A stretch of DNA of 12,353 bases. It comes from CAZUGA01 sp964626505 (GTDB taxonomy: Bacteria > Pseudomonadota > Gammaproteobacteria > Methylococcales > UBA1147). The position numbers and the translations under genes are program-made. The notes under the pieces were generated by a model. It made no database searches. It was given only the letters and a program-made list of their open reading frames with translations, and was not told the DNA's origin. The stretch is from the NCBI GenBank assembly GCA_964626505.1, contig CAZVFR010000094.1:1-12353 (forward strand). The letters run 5' to 3'. Positions 1 through 6,731 of the stretch are shown here, in pieces; the first letter of the stretch is position 1, and every line of letters starts with the position of its first letter.

Positions 1-53
1 AGGAGGTGAGGATTTTATCTTAAATCATTTTGCTTAGAACCTTTTCCCTCCAC

Positions 54-102
54 GAGATTCTTGATTCGCGACCTGGCCTCTATGTCGTGGCCACTATGTC
101 GC
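54..102 (+). repeat. Left arm of composite dispersed repeat
   Basis: The arm starts with two 7-nt units, GATTCTT and GATTCGC (57-70). It continues with GACCTG and then two near-identical 14-nt units, GGCCTCTATGTCGT (75-88) and GGCCACTATGTCGC (89-102), which match at 12 of 14 positions. Bases 54-75 are the reverse complement of 3406-3427 at 20 of 22 positions, with the first 14 perfect. Both arms follow the unique part with 14-nt tandem units of the pattern TGRCC...A..T, so they look like members of one repeat family. The arms point toward each other across the helicase gene. Short GACCTGACCC-type repeats are common in proteobacterial intergenic DNA and are sometimes tied to REP-type transposases; that link is from memory and unproven here. 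Confidence 0.6.
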
Positions 103-121
103 GTTCCGCCCTTTGTCTATT

Positions 122-144
122 CAAAAACACTCCGGGCGTTTTTG
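122..144 (-). terminator. Weak hairpin downstream of helicase gene
   Basis: CAAAAAC (122-128) and GTTTTTG (138-144) form a 7-bp AT-rich stem around a 9-nt loop. It lies 45 bases past the helicase stop on its transcribed side. Read on the minus strand the second arm carries the T-run. The stem is short and has few GC pairs, so it may not terminate efficiently. No better terminator is visible before the window end. Confidence 0.25.
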
Positions 145-188
145 TGACGCGGTAATCGGGTAAATTTAAGGGATAGCTGCATTGTTAC

Positions 189-3100
189 TCAATTTGTTTG
201 TGAAAGCTCGGCAATAAACTGACGCGTATCCTGAAGACATTGCCGCACGAGTTCGTCGGGGACGTCGCCCACGTGCATTAACGAAATTGTGCGTGTTATC
301 GATGATGCCTGATCGCTTGTCAATAAGCCTTTTTTCAAGGCCTCGCTGTATATCCAGAGCGTTGCCGCTTCGGCCGTTGAACTTTGCTTCAAGCCGGCCA
401 TGACCGCTGTAACGGATAGCAACGAGGAACCCAGCAATTCCATTACACCGGTCATGCACTGACGTTCTATCAGGATGTCCGCGGCATTGATTTTTTCTTC
501 GGCCAACTTTAACAGGGGATGGATTTCCGGGGTCTTTATCGCATCCAAGCTAATCGGAACTTCTTTGTATTCGGAGGGTAGCGCGCCCAGGCGCTGCAAA
601 CCGGTTAAAATGGCCGGAGTAGTAACCGCAACCGCAACCTCGTCGGAAATTTCCAGCGCTTTTTGTTCATCCTGCTCATCGAGCTCGCTGACGACAACCA
701 ATAACCCGCCGCCCGCACCCAGAATACGTTCCAGTCGTGCGCCGAATTCGCTTTGAATGCGCTCTATCATGCGCCGGATTCGCATGTCTGATTCTTCAGA
801 CTCCGTTTCGCTAGCTTTTACTTGGCTGCTTGCTGCGGTACTTTCTGCTTCGACAGTCGCCTCTGGATCGGCAGCAGCGCTGCCTACGACGTTATCGGTT
901 TTATCCGCCAAATCCTCGATGATGGTTTCGAGCATACGCTTGGAAACGCCGACGACATCTTCAGACGCTTCAGAACTAATGACATTATCGAATAGGTTAC
1001 GCTTGCTCTGAACCAATTTTGTCACATGCTCTTCGTAGGCATTTTCCGCGATCAGCAGAAACACTTGCACGTTCTCTTGTTGGCCGAGACGGTGCACACG
1101 CGCAATGCGCTGATCCAGTACGGCCGGATTCCAGGGCATATCCAGATTGATTAAAATGCTCGCCGATTGCAGATTTAATCCAACGCCGCCGGCATCCGTG
1201 GNNNNNNNNNNGGATACTGTCGTCTTCGCGAAATCGATCCATTAACTCGCCGCGTTTATTTGTGGGTACGCCGCCGTGAAGACGCACACAACCCAGCCCC
1301 ATCTGTTTGACTCGAGATTCGACCATAGCCGTCATGCGTTCCCACTGGGAGAATACGACCGCTTTTCGATTAGATTGCAGGCAAAGGTCTTCGAGCAAAC
1401 GCGTTAATTCATCCAATTTGGGTGACCCTTGGCTAACCTTGTCAACCAGACCCGCCGCGTTACACGCCATACGGGCTTGTTGCAGGGCTGACAGTAGTCT
1501 TTTTTGTTCATTCGGCGTTAACGGTCTGCGTTTGGCGATATTGGCATAGCGTCCTGCCGCGCTGAGTGCGGAATCATGCAACTCCTGCTGTACGTTGGTC
1601 ATCGGAATATCCAGCCGAACCTCGGTACGCTCGGGTAACTGGTCCCTGACCAAACTGCGGTCCCGACGCAGCATCACCGGCGCGATTCGCCGCCTCAGTT
1701 CCGACAGATTGCGGTAGCCGAGAATCTTGCCGCGTTCATCGGTGATGTGAAAATCCAGCATACAGCGCCATAACGGACCGAGTACGCGCGCGTCTACGAC
1801 CTGTAACAGGCTGTAGAGATCTTGCAGACGATTCTCTAAGGGTGTACCGGTCAGAATGAAGGCATATTTCGATGGAATTAATTTGATGGTCGAGGCAATT
1901 TTAGTCTGCCAGTTTTTAATTCTTTGGGCTTCATCGAGAATCAACAGATCGGGTTTTAGAGTCGTACTGATCACGCTCAGATCGCGTAACACCAATTCAT
2001 AATTGACAATGACAAACAACGAACGGGTTTTATATTGAACCTGCCGCATGCTCGGGCCGCCATGAATAATCTGCGCCTGATGCTCGCTAAATTTTTTAAT
2101 TTCACGTTGCCACTGATGTTTCAGCGAAGCCGGGCAGGCAATCAGGACTCGTTGTACCCCTTCATGTTCAGCCAGCCAGGTGGCGGCTGCAATTGCCTGC
2201 AGGGTCTTACCGAGCCCCATGTCATCGGCAAGTAATGCCCTTCCGCGCGAAGCCAAAAAGGCCACGCCTTCGACCTGATAGGGAAACAGTTTCGCCCTGA
2301 TGCCCGGTAAAATGCCGCTACTGCTATTGATCGTTTGAGTGATTTCCTGTTTTCTGATCTCCCGCGCCGCATCTTGCGTAATAGTTCGCACATGGCGTAT
2401 GGCATCTTCGCCCATGTGGATGTCCGTACGCCCGTAAATACTATCTTCCAGTCTGGAGAAATTTTCGGGTAGTCTGCCTTGAAAGTTATTCGACTGATCA
2501 AAATATGTATCAAGAACATTAGTCAGTTTTTCATCCATTGGCTTAGCACGATGTACTTTAATCTGCGCATGGGTCGCCGATTCCCAGGCCAGGTATATAA
2601 AAGAATCGGGATTAGCTGTCTGCTGGAGAGTTTTTGCAAGTCGTTGTTTTTTCAGGTGGTGCAATACGGCTTCGATGTGTTTGCAGGTACCCAATCGGTT
2701 CACGGCCAGATCGGGGCAGGTGCAAAAATTTTGGCGCTGTTCCAGCGAGCGCAAATGTACCTGGTAAGTTTGTTCCCAGTGGGTGGACGAATGCAGGGAA
2801 GATGCCTGCCAGATGCCAAAGCAGGTCTCGCCGCTAGTTTGTTTGATGCGGACTTCGTTACGTCCTTTCTTGATTCTTTCGTGAATCGCTTGATCGACAG
2901 CGCTGTCCAGATGATTCTCTTCGAATGTAAATTGGTCGCTGTATGCGTACAGCACGGATATGCAATGCTTGCACACTGCAGCGTCATCATAAGGACAACT
3001 GCAGTTTGCCTGCATTCGATCATCTTGCCCTCGAACCAGCGTCACCGAATACGGCTCATCCGGTATGGAGCCTTCAACTTGCGCCGAAATTTGCCCATCT

Positions 3101-3219
3101 GTCCATTCCAGATCAAAGACCCGGCGCTCACTAAAGTATTGCAGGCCCCTCTTAATTATGGCTTCAGCAGCCAGTTGTTGCAGACGTTCTGCATCGTAGA
3201 TAAAGAAATTGTTAGGCAT
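189..3219 (-). CDS. SNF2-family ATP-dependent helicase with two SWIM zinc fingers (split by assembly gap)
   Basis: This is a Swi2/Snf2-type dsDNA translocase, expected to use ATP to remodel protein-DNA complexes or act in repair or transcription recycling. Two CxC...CxH SWIM fingers lie at C73/C75/C83/H85 and C166/C168/C179/H181. The ATPase core starts near residue 310, with DDMGLGKT (332-339, Walker A), DEAQ (429-432) and LTGTP (456-460). The second RecA lobe has VVFSQW (621-626), TDAGGVGLNL and QRIARVHRLGQ. After about residue 750 come an acidic, serine-rich linker and some 200 residues I cannot assign. The ten Ns at 1202-1211 change the frame. Upstream reads to ...REDDSI and downstream resumes at TDAGGVG one frame away, so the stored sequence seems to be two ORFs (997-3219 and 189-1139 plus about 60 bases). 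Restoring one frame needs a missing length of 6, 9, 12... bases; 6 fits motif V best and gives about 1008 residues. Start is ATG at 3219 with no strong Shine-Dalgarno. The gene stands alone. DEAQ in place of DEAH/DEGH is usual for bacterial members. Cellular role is inferred only from family. Confidence 0.88.
1202..1211. other. Assembly gap (10 Ns)
   Basis: Ten consecutive Ns sit inside the helicase gene, between SI (residue 669) and the motif V sequence TDAGGVGLNL. Ten is a typical placeholder, not a measured length. Frame arithmetic excludes ten: the bases from 1212 to 1200, Ns included, must be a multiple of three, and they now total 13. Six missing bases would give three residues, the first codon starting with C and the last ending in CC (for example a Ser codon), matching the usual hydrophobic-x-S-T-x-A-G-G spacing. 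Confidence 0.95.
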
Positions 3220-3266
3220 AATCTTTGAAACCAGGGTGTTGATGGATAGGCGGGGATTCTACCCTA

Positions 3267-3365
3267 ATTCCTGTATATTGAACTATTGCGGGTGCTCGGG
3301 GATTTACTTAGCTTATGCCATTCTATTTACAGCCGACGTCTTTGCCTGACTTTTTATACAGGAAT
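3267..3365. repeat. 11-bp inverted repeat upstream of helicase gene
   Basis: ATTCCTGTATA (3267-3277) recurs as its exact reverse complement TATACAGGAAT (3355-3365), 77 bases apart, in the spacer between the helicase start and the purK stop. The copies are too far apart for a normal transcription terminator hairpin. They could be paired binding sites controlling the helicase gene, which starts at 3219, or ends of a decayed small element. No protein can be assigned. It is not a LexA box: CTGT is not followed by ACAG at eight bases. Confidence 0.45.
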
Positions 3366-3380
3366 GTCTGATCAACCGCG

Positions 3381-3427
3381 CATTTTAGGGTCATCATTTT
3401 AGGGTCAGGTCGCGAATCACGAATCCC
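3381..3427 (-). repeat. Right arm of composite dispersed repeat
   Basis: On the plus strand CATTTTAGGGTCA occurs twice in tandem with a 14-nt period (3381-3393 and 3395-3407). It is followed by CAGGTCGCGAATCA and GAATCCC (3406-3427). The last 22 bases are the inverted counterpart of 54-75 (20 of 22 matches). Read on the minus strand the order is the same as in the left arm: GATTC units, GACCTG, then 14-nt tandem units. It lies just past the purK stop (3456), so it could also affect the end of purEK transcription, although no T-run hairpin is present. Confidence 0.6.
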
Positions 3428-3455
3428 ACGGTTTTCGAATAATCATGCAGGCTAC

Positions 3456-4556
3456 CTACACAGTTTCAACAACTACTCCAGCAGCCAATTCAATCAATCC
3501 AGATATTCCCTTTTCCAACACCTCGCTATCCACTGTCACAATCGTCGCATGACCCAGCTTACGACCCGGTCGGGGTTTTTTGCCATAGTCGTGGAAATGA
3601 ATATTCGGTTTGGACAGGACATTATCTGTTGCGGGCAGGTTTCCGATAAGATTTACCATCGCGGAATAACCGACCGCAGCAGTCGAGCCCAGAGGTAGTC
3701 CCAACACGGCTCGCAAATGGTTTTCAAATTGACTGATTTCCGCACCTTCTAGTGTCCAATGGCCGGAATTGTGGACCCGGGGGGCGATTTCATTCGCGAG
3801 TAGACGACCGTCGACTTCGAACAGCTCCAAGGTCAGCACCCCGGTATAGTCCAACGCATCCAACAGACGTTTCACATAATCTTCGGCCTGAGCTTGCTGC
3901 GGGTCTCCGGGTTTGCACACGGACAAGTGGAGCATGCTGTTGAGGTGTGTGTTTTCAGGTACCGGGTAAAAAGCTGTTTCATCGCTGCGACCGCGGACCG
4001 CAACGACTGAGATCTCGCGTTGAAACGGCACGAACTGCTCCGCGATCAACGCTACGCTAGCCAGATTCTGCCAAACCGAATCGAAATCACCTTCGGCTTG
4101 CACGGTAGCCTGCCCCTTACCGTCGTAACCCAATCTTCGCATTTTGACAACTAAGGGCAAGCCCAGTTCGGCTGCAGCTTTATCTAGATCTTTACGGCTA
4201 TTGATTGCTCTAAATCCGGGTGTGGGAATTTCGAGCTCGCGGAAAAGATTTTTTTCCTTCAAGCGATCCTGCGCAACCCCGAGTGCGGCAGGCGGCGGAA
4301 ATACCGGATGCTGTTCGGATAATATGTGGATGCTTTTATCCGGTACATTCTCAAATTCAAAGGTCACGACGTCCGTCTCTCGGGCCAAGCGCCTCAACGC
4401 CGATTCATCGTCATAGTCGGCTTGGATCAATTCGCACACCTGACCCGCACATGCATCCGGCGCGGGATCCAAAACCAAAAATTCCAAGCCCAGGGGATAC
4501 CCCGCGAGAACCAGCATCCGGGCTAGTTGCCCGCCACCCACGATACCTACCTTCAT
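3456..4556 (-). CDS. purK: N5-carboxyaminoimidazole ribonucleotide synthase
   Basis: PurK uses ATP and bicarbonate to carboxylate aminoimidazole ribonucleotide to N5-CAIR in cytosolic de novo purine synthesis; PurE then converts it to CAIR. The 366-residue length fits the ATP-grasp PurK family. Visible landmarks in order are the N-terminal GGGQLARML (7-15), FEFENVP (66-72), the ATP-grasp loop RRLGYDGKGQ (140-149), ENTHLN (201-206), the metal and phosphate site region NEIAPRVHNSGHWT (255-268) and the C-terminal HDYGKKPRPGRKLGHAT (322-338). Many PurK proteins have RRGGYDGKGQ, so Leu at 142 is a mild variant. The ATG start (4556) overlaps the purE stop as ATGA, which fixes the start and implies translational coupling. 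No recognisable terminator follows; the stop is TAG at 3458-3456. Confidence 0.96.
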   Translation of the reverse strand: MKVGIVGGGQLARMLVLAGYPLGLEFLVLDPAPDACAGQVCELIQADYDDESALRRLARETDVVTFEFENVPDKSIHILSEQHPVFPPPAALGVAQDRLKEKNLFRELEIPTPGFRAINSRKDLDKAAAELGLPLVVKMRRLGYDGKGQATVQAEGDFDSVWQNLASVALIAEQFVPFQREISVVAVRGRSDETAFYPVPENTHLNSMLHLSVCKPGDPQQAQAEDYVKRLLDALDYTGVLTLELFEVDGRLLANEIAPRVHNSGHWTLEGAEISQFENHLRAVLGLPLGSTAAVGYSAMVNLIGNLPATDNVLSKPNIHFHDYGKKPRPGRKLGHATIVTVDSEVLEKGISGLIELAAGVVVETV

Positions 4557-5047
4557 GATTCCAACTTCGGATCCGGATTAGACTCAACGGTTTCTGTTTG
4601 GCGTTGCCTGAATTCGTTCAATGCGGCGTCTATAGGTGGATATTTATTGCCTAAAATCGCGGCGGCTAGCAACGCCGCGTTGACCGCACCAGCTTTGCCA
4701 ATTGCGAGCGTCGCAACCGGGATGCCAGCCGGCATTTGCACGATCGATAAAAGCGAATCAATACCGTTCAATGCTCGCGATTGAACCGGCACACCGAGCA
4801 CCGGCAACGTTGTTTTAGCCGCGATCATGCCAGGAAGATGCGCTGCGCCCCCAGCGCCCGCAATAATCACCTCCAATCCGTTGCTGCGGGCTTGCTCCGC
4901 GTATTTGAACAACAAATCCGGCGTTCTATGCGCTGAGACGACCCTGGCTTCGTTAGGAATATTCAGTTCTTCGAGCATTAGTTCTGCGTGACGCATCGTT
5001 TCCCAATCGGACTTGGAGCCCATGACGATACCGACTAATGGTTTCAT
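4553..5047 (-). CDS. purE: N5-carboxyaminoimidazole ribonucleotide mutase
   Basis: PurE class I moves the carboxylate of N5-CAIR to carbon 4, giving CAIR. The 164-residue length is normal for the bacterial single-domain enzyme. Signature segments are MGSKSDW (9-15), SAHRTP (38-43, with the catalytic His), GAGGAAHLPGM (64-74), GVPV (85-88), GIDSLLSIVQMP (95-106) and AIGKAGAVNAAL (115-126). I start at ATG 5047 because GGAG (5057-5054) lies six bases upstream. An in-frame TTG four codons earlier (5059) overlaps that Shine-Dalgarno and adds only META-type residues, so it is unlikely. The stop overlaps the purK start by four bases. The promoter should lie in 5060-5190, but I see no convincing boxes and no PurR-like palindrome. 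Confidence 0.96.
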   Translation of the reverse strand: MKPLVGIVMGSKSDWETMRHAELMLEELNIPNEARVVSAHRTPDLLFKYAEQARSNGLEVIIAGAGGAAHLPGMIAAKTTLPVLGVPVQSRALNGIDSLLSIVQMPAGIPVATLAIGKAGAVNAALLAAAILGNKYPPIDAALNEFRQRQTETVESNPDPKLES

Positions 5048-5053
5048 TGCTGT

Positions 5054-5057
5054 CTCC
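5054..5057 (-). promoter_or_regulatory. Ribosome binding site of purE
   Basis: GGAG on the minus strand lies six bases before the ATG at 5047. It decides the purE start in favour of MKPLVG... over the upstream TTG at 5059, which would overlap it. It is one of the few clear Shine-Dalgarno sequences in this window. Confidence 0.75.
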
Positions 5058-5193
5058 AATATTGAATAAAAACTCTGTATTTAATGATACGAATAGAAAC
5101 CCATCGGACGCGGTCTAATCACGACTGTGAGCCATCGAATGACACCGGATAATAGAGGAGAACAAGCATAAAAGAAAGGGTGAGACATGCGCG

Positions 5194-5910
5194 TTAATAA
5201 CGAATAAAAAGATTTGTCGAGATTATATGGTTCATCGCATCAAATCGATTTTCGTTGCCAATGAATTGGTTCATATAACCCAGCTCAAAGCGAAAATGCT
5301 GTTTCGAATCGATATACACGCCGAGTCCCACAAACGCTCGGTTTTGATTAAAGCCGCTAACCGCCCCAAAATTTGTGGAGTTGATGTTCACAAAAACTTC
5401 GTCCCAAAGCGACAGATAGAGCCGCTCAAAATAGAGTGGATGAGTAACTTTTATGAACTGTCTAAAGCGCCACCCGGTATCATCACCATTACTCAGAAAC
5501 CGTTGCTCCAGACGCGTTCGGCTAAATAGTCCACCCCAAGAAAACGAATCTTTCCAACTCAGCTGCTGCCAAATGCGATGTTCATTTGTCTCACTGCGTC
5601 CCAGCGGCCGTGTCAAAATCCATGCATAGCCTAACCATGCGCTGAAATTGTCCGATAACTTGTAGCCAATACCCGGCCGGATAATGCTCTGGCCCAACCG
5701 GCCTGCATCATTAAAAAACCGCCCCTGACCCTCCATCCACCATTGCCAGTTTTTCAGCGCGGAATCATTTTCAACAAAGCTGCCCTGCCCTTGAACTGCG
5801 CCCCACACCGCAAAATCATCGTCAACATCAGACACCGCAACACCGGGTAGAAATAAAGCCAACAACGATAAGACAACAGTAATTTTAAACCTGAAGAATG
5901 TTCTTTTCAT
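5194..5910 (-). CDS. DUF2490 outer-membrane beta-barrel protein
   Basis: The 238-residue product has an N-terminal signal peptide: basic MKRTFFRFK, a hydrophobic stretch at about 10-25, and probable cleavage near AVS-D (27). The mature part is rich in alternating hydrophobic and aromatic strands, such as WWMEGQGRF (57-65), RPGIGYKL (78-85), FSAWLGYAW (89-97), HRIWQQLSW (111-119) and AFVGLGVYI (192-200). It ends in LFIRY; a C-terminal aromatic residue is the usual BAM signal of outer-membrane barrels. The pattern resembles the DUF2490 family, predicted 10-12-strand barrels without an assigned activity. The ATG at 5910 overlaps the waaP stop as ATGA, with GGGTG just upstream, so it is last in the envelope operon. 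The position suggests a part in LPS assembly or modification, but no catalytic motif like that of PagL or PagP can be asserted. Confidence 0.75.
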   Translation of the reverse strand: MKRTFFRFKITVVLSLLALFLPGVAVSDVDDDFAVWGAVQGQGSFVENDSALKNWQWWMEGQGRFFNDAGRLGQSIIRPGIGYKLSDNFSAWLGYAWILTRPLGRSETNEHRIWQQLSWKDSFSWGGLFSRTRLEQRFLSNGDDTGWRFRQFIKVTHPLYFERLYLSLWDEVFVNINSTNFGAVSGFNQNRAFVGLGVYIDSKQHFRFELGYMNQFIGNENRFDAMNHIISTNLFIRY

Positions 5911-6731
5911 ATCACCCGCTGTAACCCGTGGCGCTGCAAGGCGATCTGGTGTTTCCTATACAGTTTATCCGCCTTTTGCTCAACAGCCGCCCAAAACCCG
6001 CGCTCGGAATCTAAAGCTCGGCGCAATGGCTGGCCCGTGTAAATTTTAATAAAGCGAAACAAATCGCGTTGAGTCAAGCCCAAGTCCCTACTTGAAAAAC
6101 AGATGCCGGCGATATCTTTGAGTATCCAGCGATGGGGTGTTTTTGGCCGAATTTGGGCACGGTGCAAATCCATCAGATATAAATGCAGCGGGCCGGATAA
6201 AGCCGTTTCCGTCTGGATATTGAAGTGGCAGACGTAAAAATCTCTGTGGTTAATTCCGTTGCGGTGCAGTGTCCTGGCGGTCTCGGCAATGCGGCGTATC
6301 AACGCACGCTTGAGTGAAACAGGTGGCGGCGTATTCGACCAATCCAGGGTATACTCTTCCAGCGTAACAGTTGCCGGCAATTCCTCGGTAATTACGAATG
6401 ACTCACGCTTGGCAGGGTTCAAACCCCTACAGCCATAGCCCATGGGTTTCATCGTCTCGACGCCGAGCTCGGTCAGCCGCTTTATCGCTCTATACTCGTT
6501 AATCGCGCCGAGTACCGGCAAACGCCCCTGCAACAAATTCTTAAAAATCTCACGCCAGCCAACGCCATGATGCATCTTGATAAAATAGGCATGATCGCCT
6601 GCCGTAAAGCGTAAGGTTTTGCGATCTTCTACGGCCCGAAAAACCTTTCCATCAAGGGCCATAATGGCATCGAAAGACGCTTCGCCGGGAAAATCTTGTA
6701 GCAACTGCGATGAAATTTCCAAAGTATTCAA
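5907..6731 (-). CDS. waaP: LPS core heptose(I) kinase
   Basis: WaaP (RfaP) phosphorylates the first heptose of the LPS inner core at the cytoplasmic face, which stabilises the outer membrane. The 274 residues align with my memory of E. coli WaaP almost throughout: GKVFRAVEDRKTLRF (28-42), YFIKMHHG (49-56, with Lys52), EIFKNLLQGRLPVLGA (61-76), NGINHRDFYVCHF (158-170, catalytic Asp164), LMDLHRAQ (186-193) and GLTQRDLFRFIKIY (218-231). All kinase landmarks are intact. The start is probably TTG at 6731, which overlaps the TGA of the double-kinase gene as TTGA. It gives the family's normal N-terminus, and the next in-frame ATG (codon 24) would cut into the fold. An AAGG lies about ten bases upstream. 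The stop overlaps the DUF2490 start by four bases. Confidence 0.93.
   Translation of the reverse strand: MNTLEISSQLLQDFPGEASFDAIMALDGKVFRAVEDRKTLRFTAGDHAYFIKMHHGVGWREIFKNLLQGRLPVLGAINEYRAIKRLTELGVETMKPMGYGCRGLNPAKRESFVITEELPATVTLEEYTLDWSNTPPPVSLKRALIRRIAETARTLHRNGINHRDFYVCHFNIQTETALSGPLHLYLMDLHRAQIRPKTPHRWILKDIAGICFSSRDLGLTQRDLFRFIKIYTGQPLRRALDSERGFWAAVEQKADKLYRKHQIALQRHGLQRVI

Noticed and set aside
1..53. AGGAGGTGAG at the window start as a ribosome-binding site
   Set aside because: No start codon with an open frame follows at suitable spacing; the stretch appears non-coding.
997..1200. Helicase gene as a true frameshift or pseudogene
   Set aside because: The frame change coincides exactly with the N run, and all motifs on both sides are intact, so an incorrect gap length explains it.
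2479..3228. Long plus-strand ORF of about 249 codons opposite the helicase N-terminus
   Set aside because: It lies wholly antisense to a gene with clear SWIM motifs, its product has no recognisable domain, and its composition looks like a shadow frame.
3271..3286. LexA (SOS) box upstream of the helicase
   Set aside because: CTGT is present but the matching ACAG eight bases later is absent (CTAT).
5048..5059. TTG at 5059 as the purE start
   Set aside because: It overlaps the GGAG ribosome-binding site of the ATG at 5047, and the ATG gives the normal PurE N-terminus.
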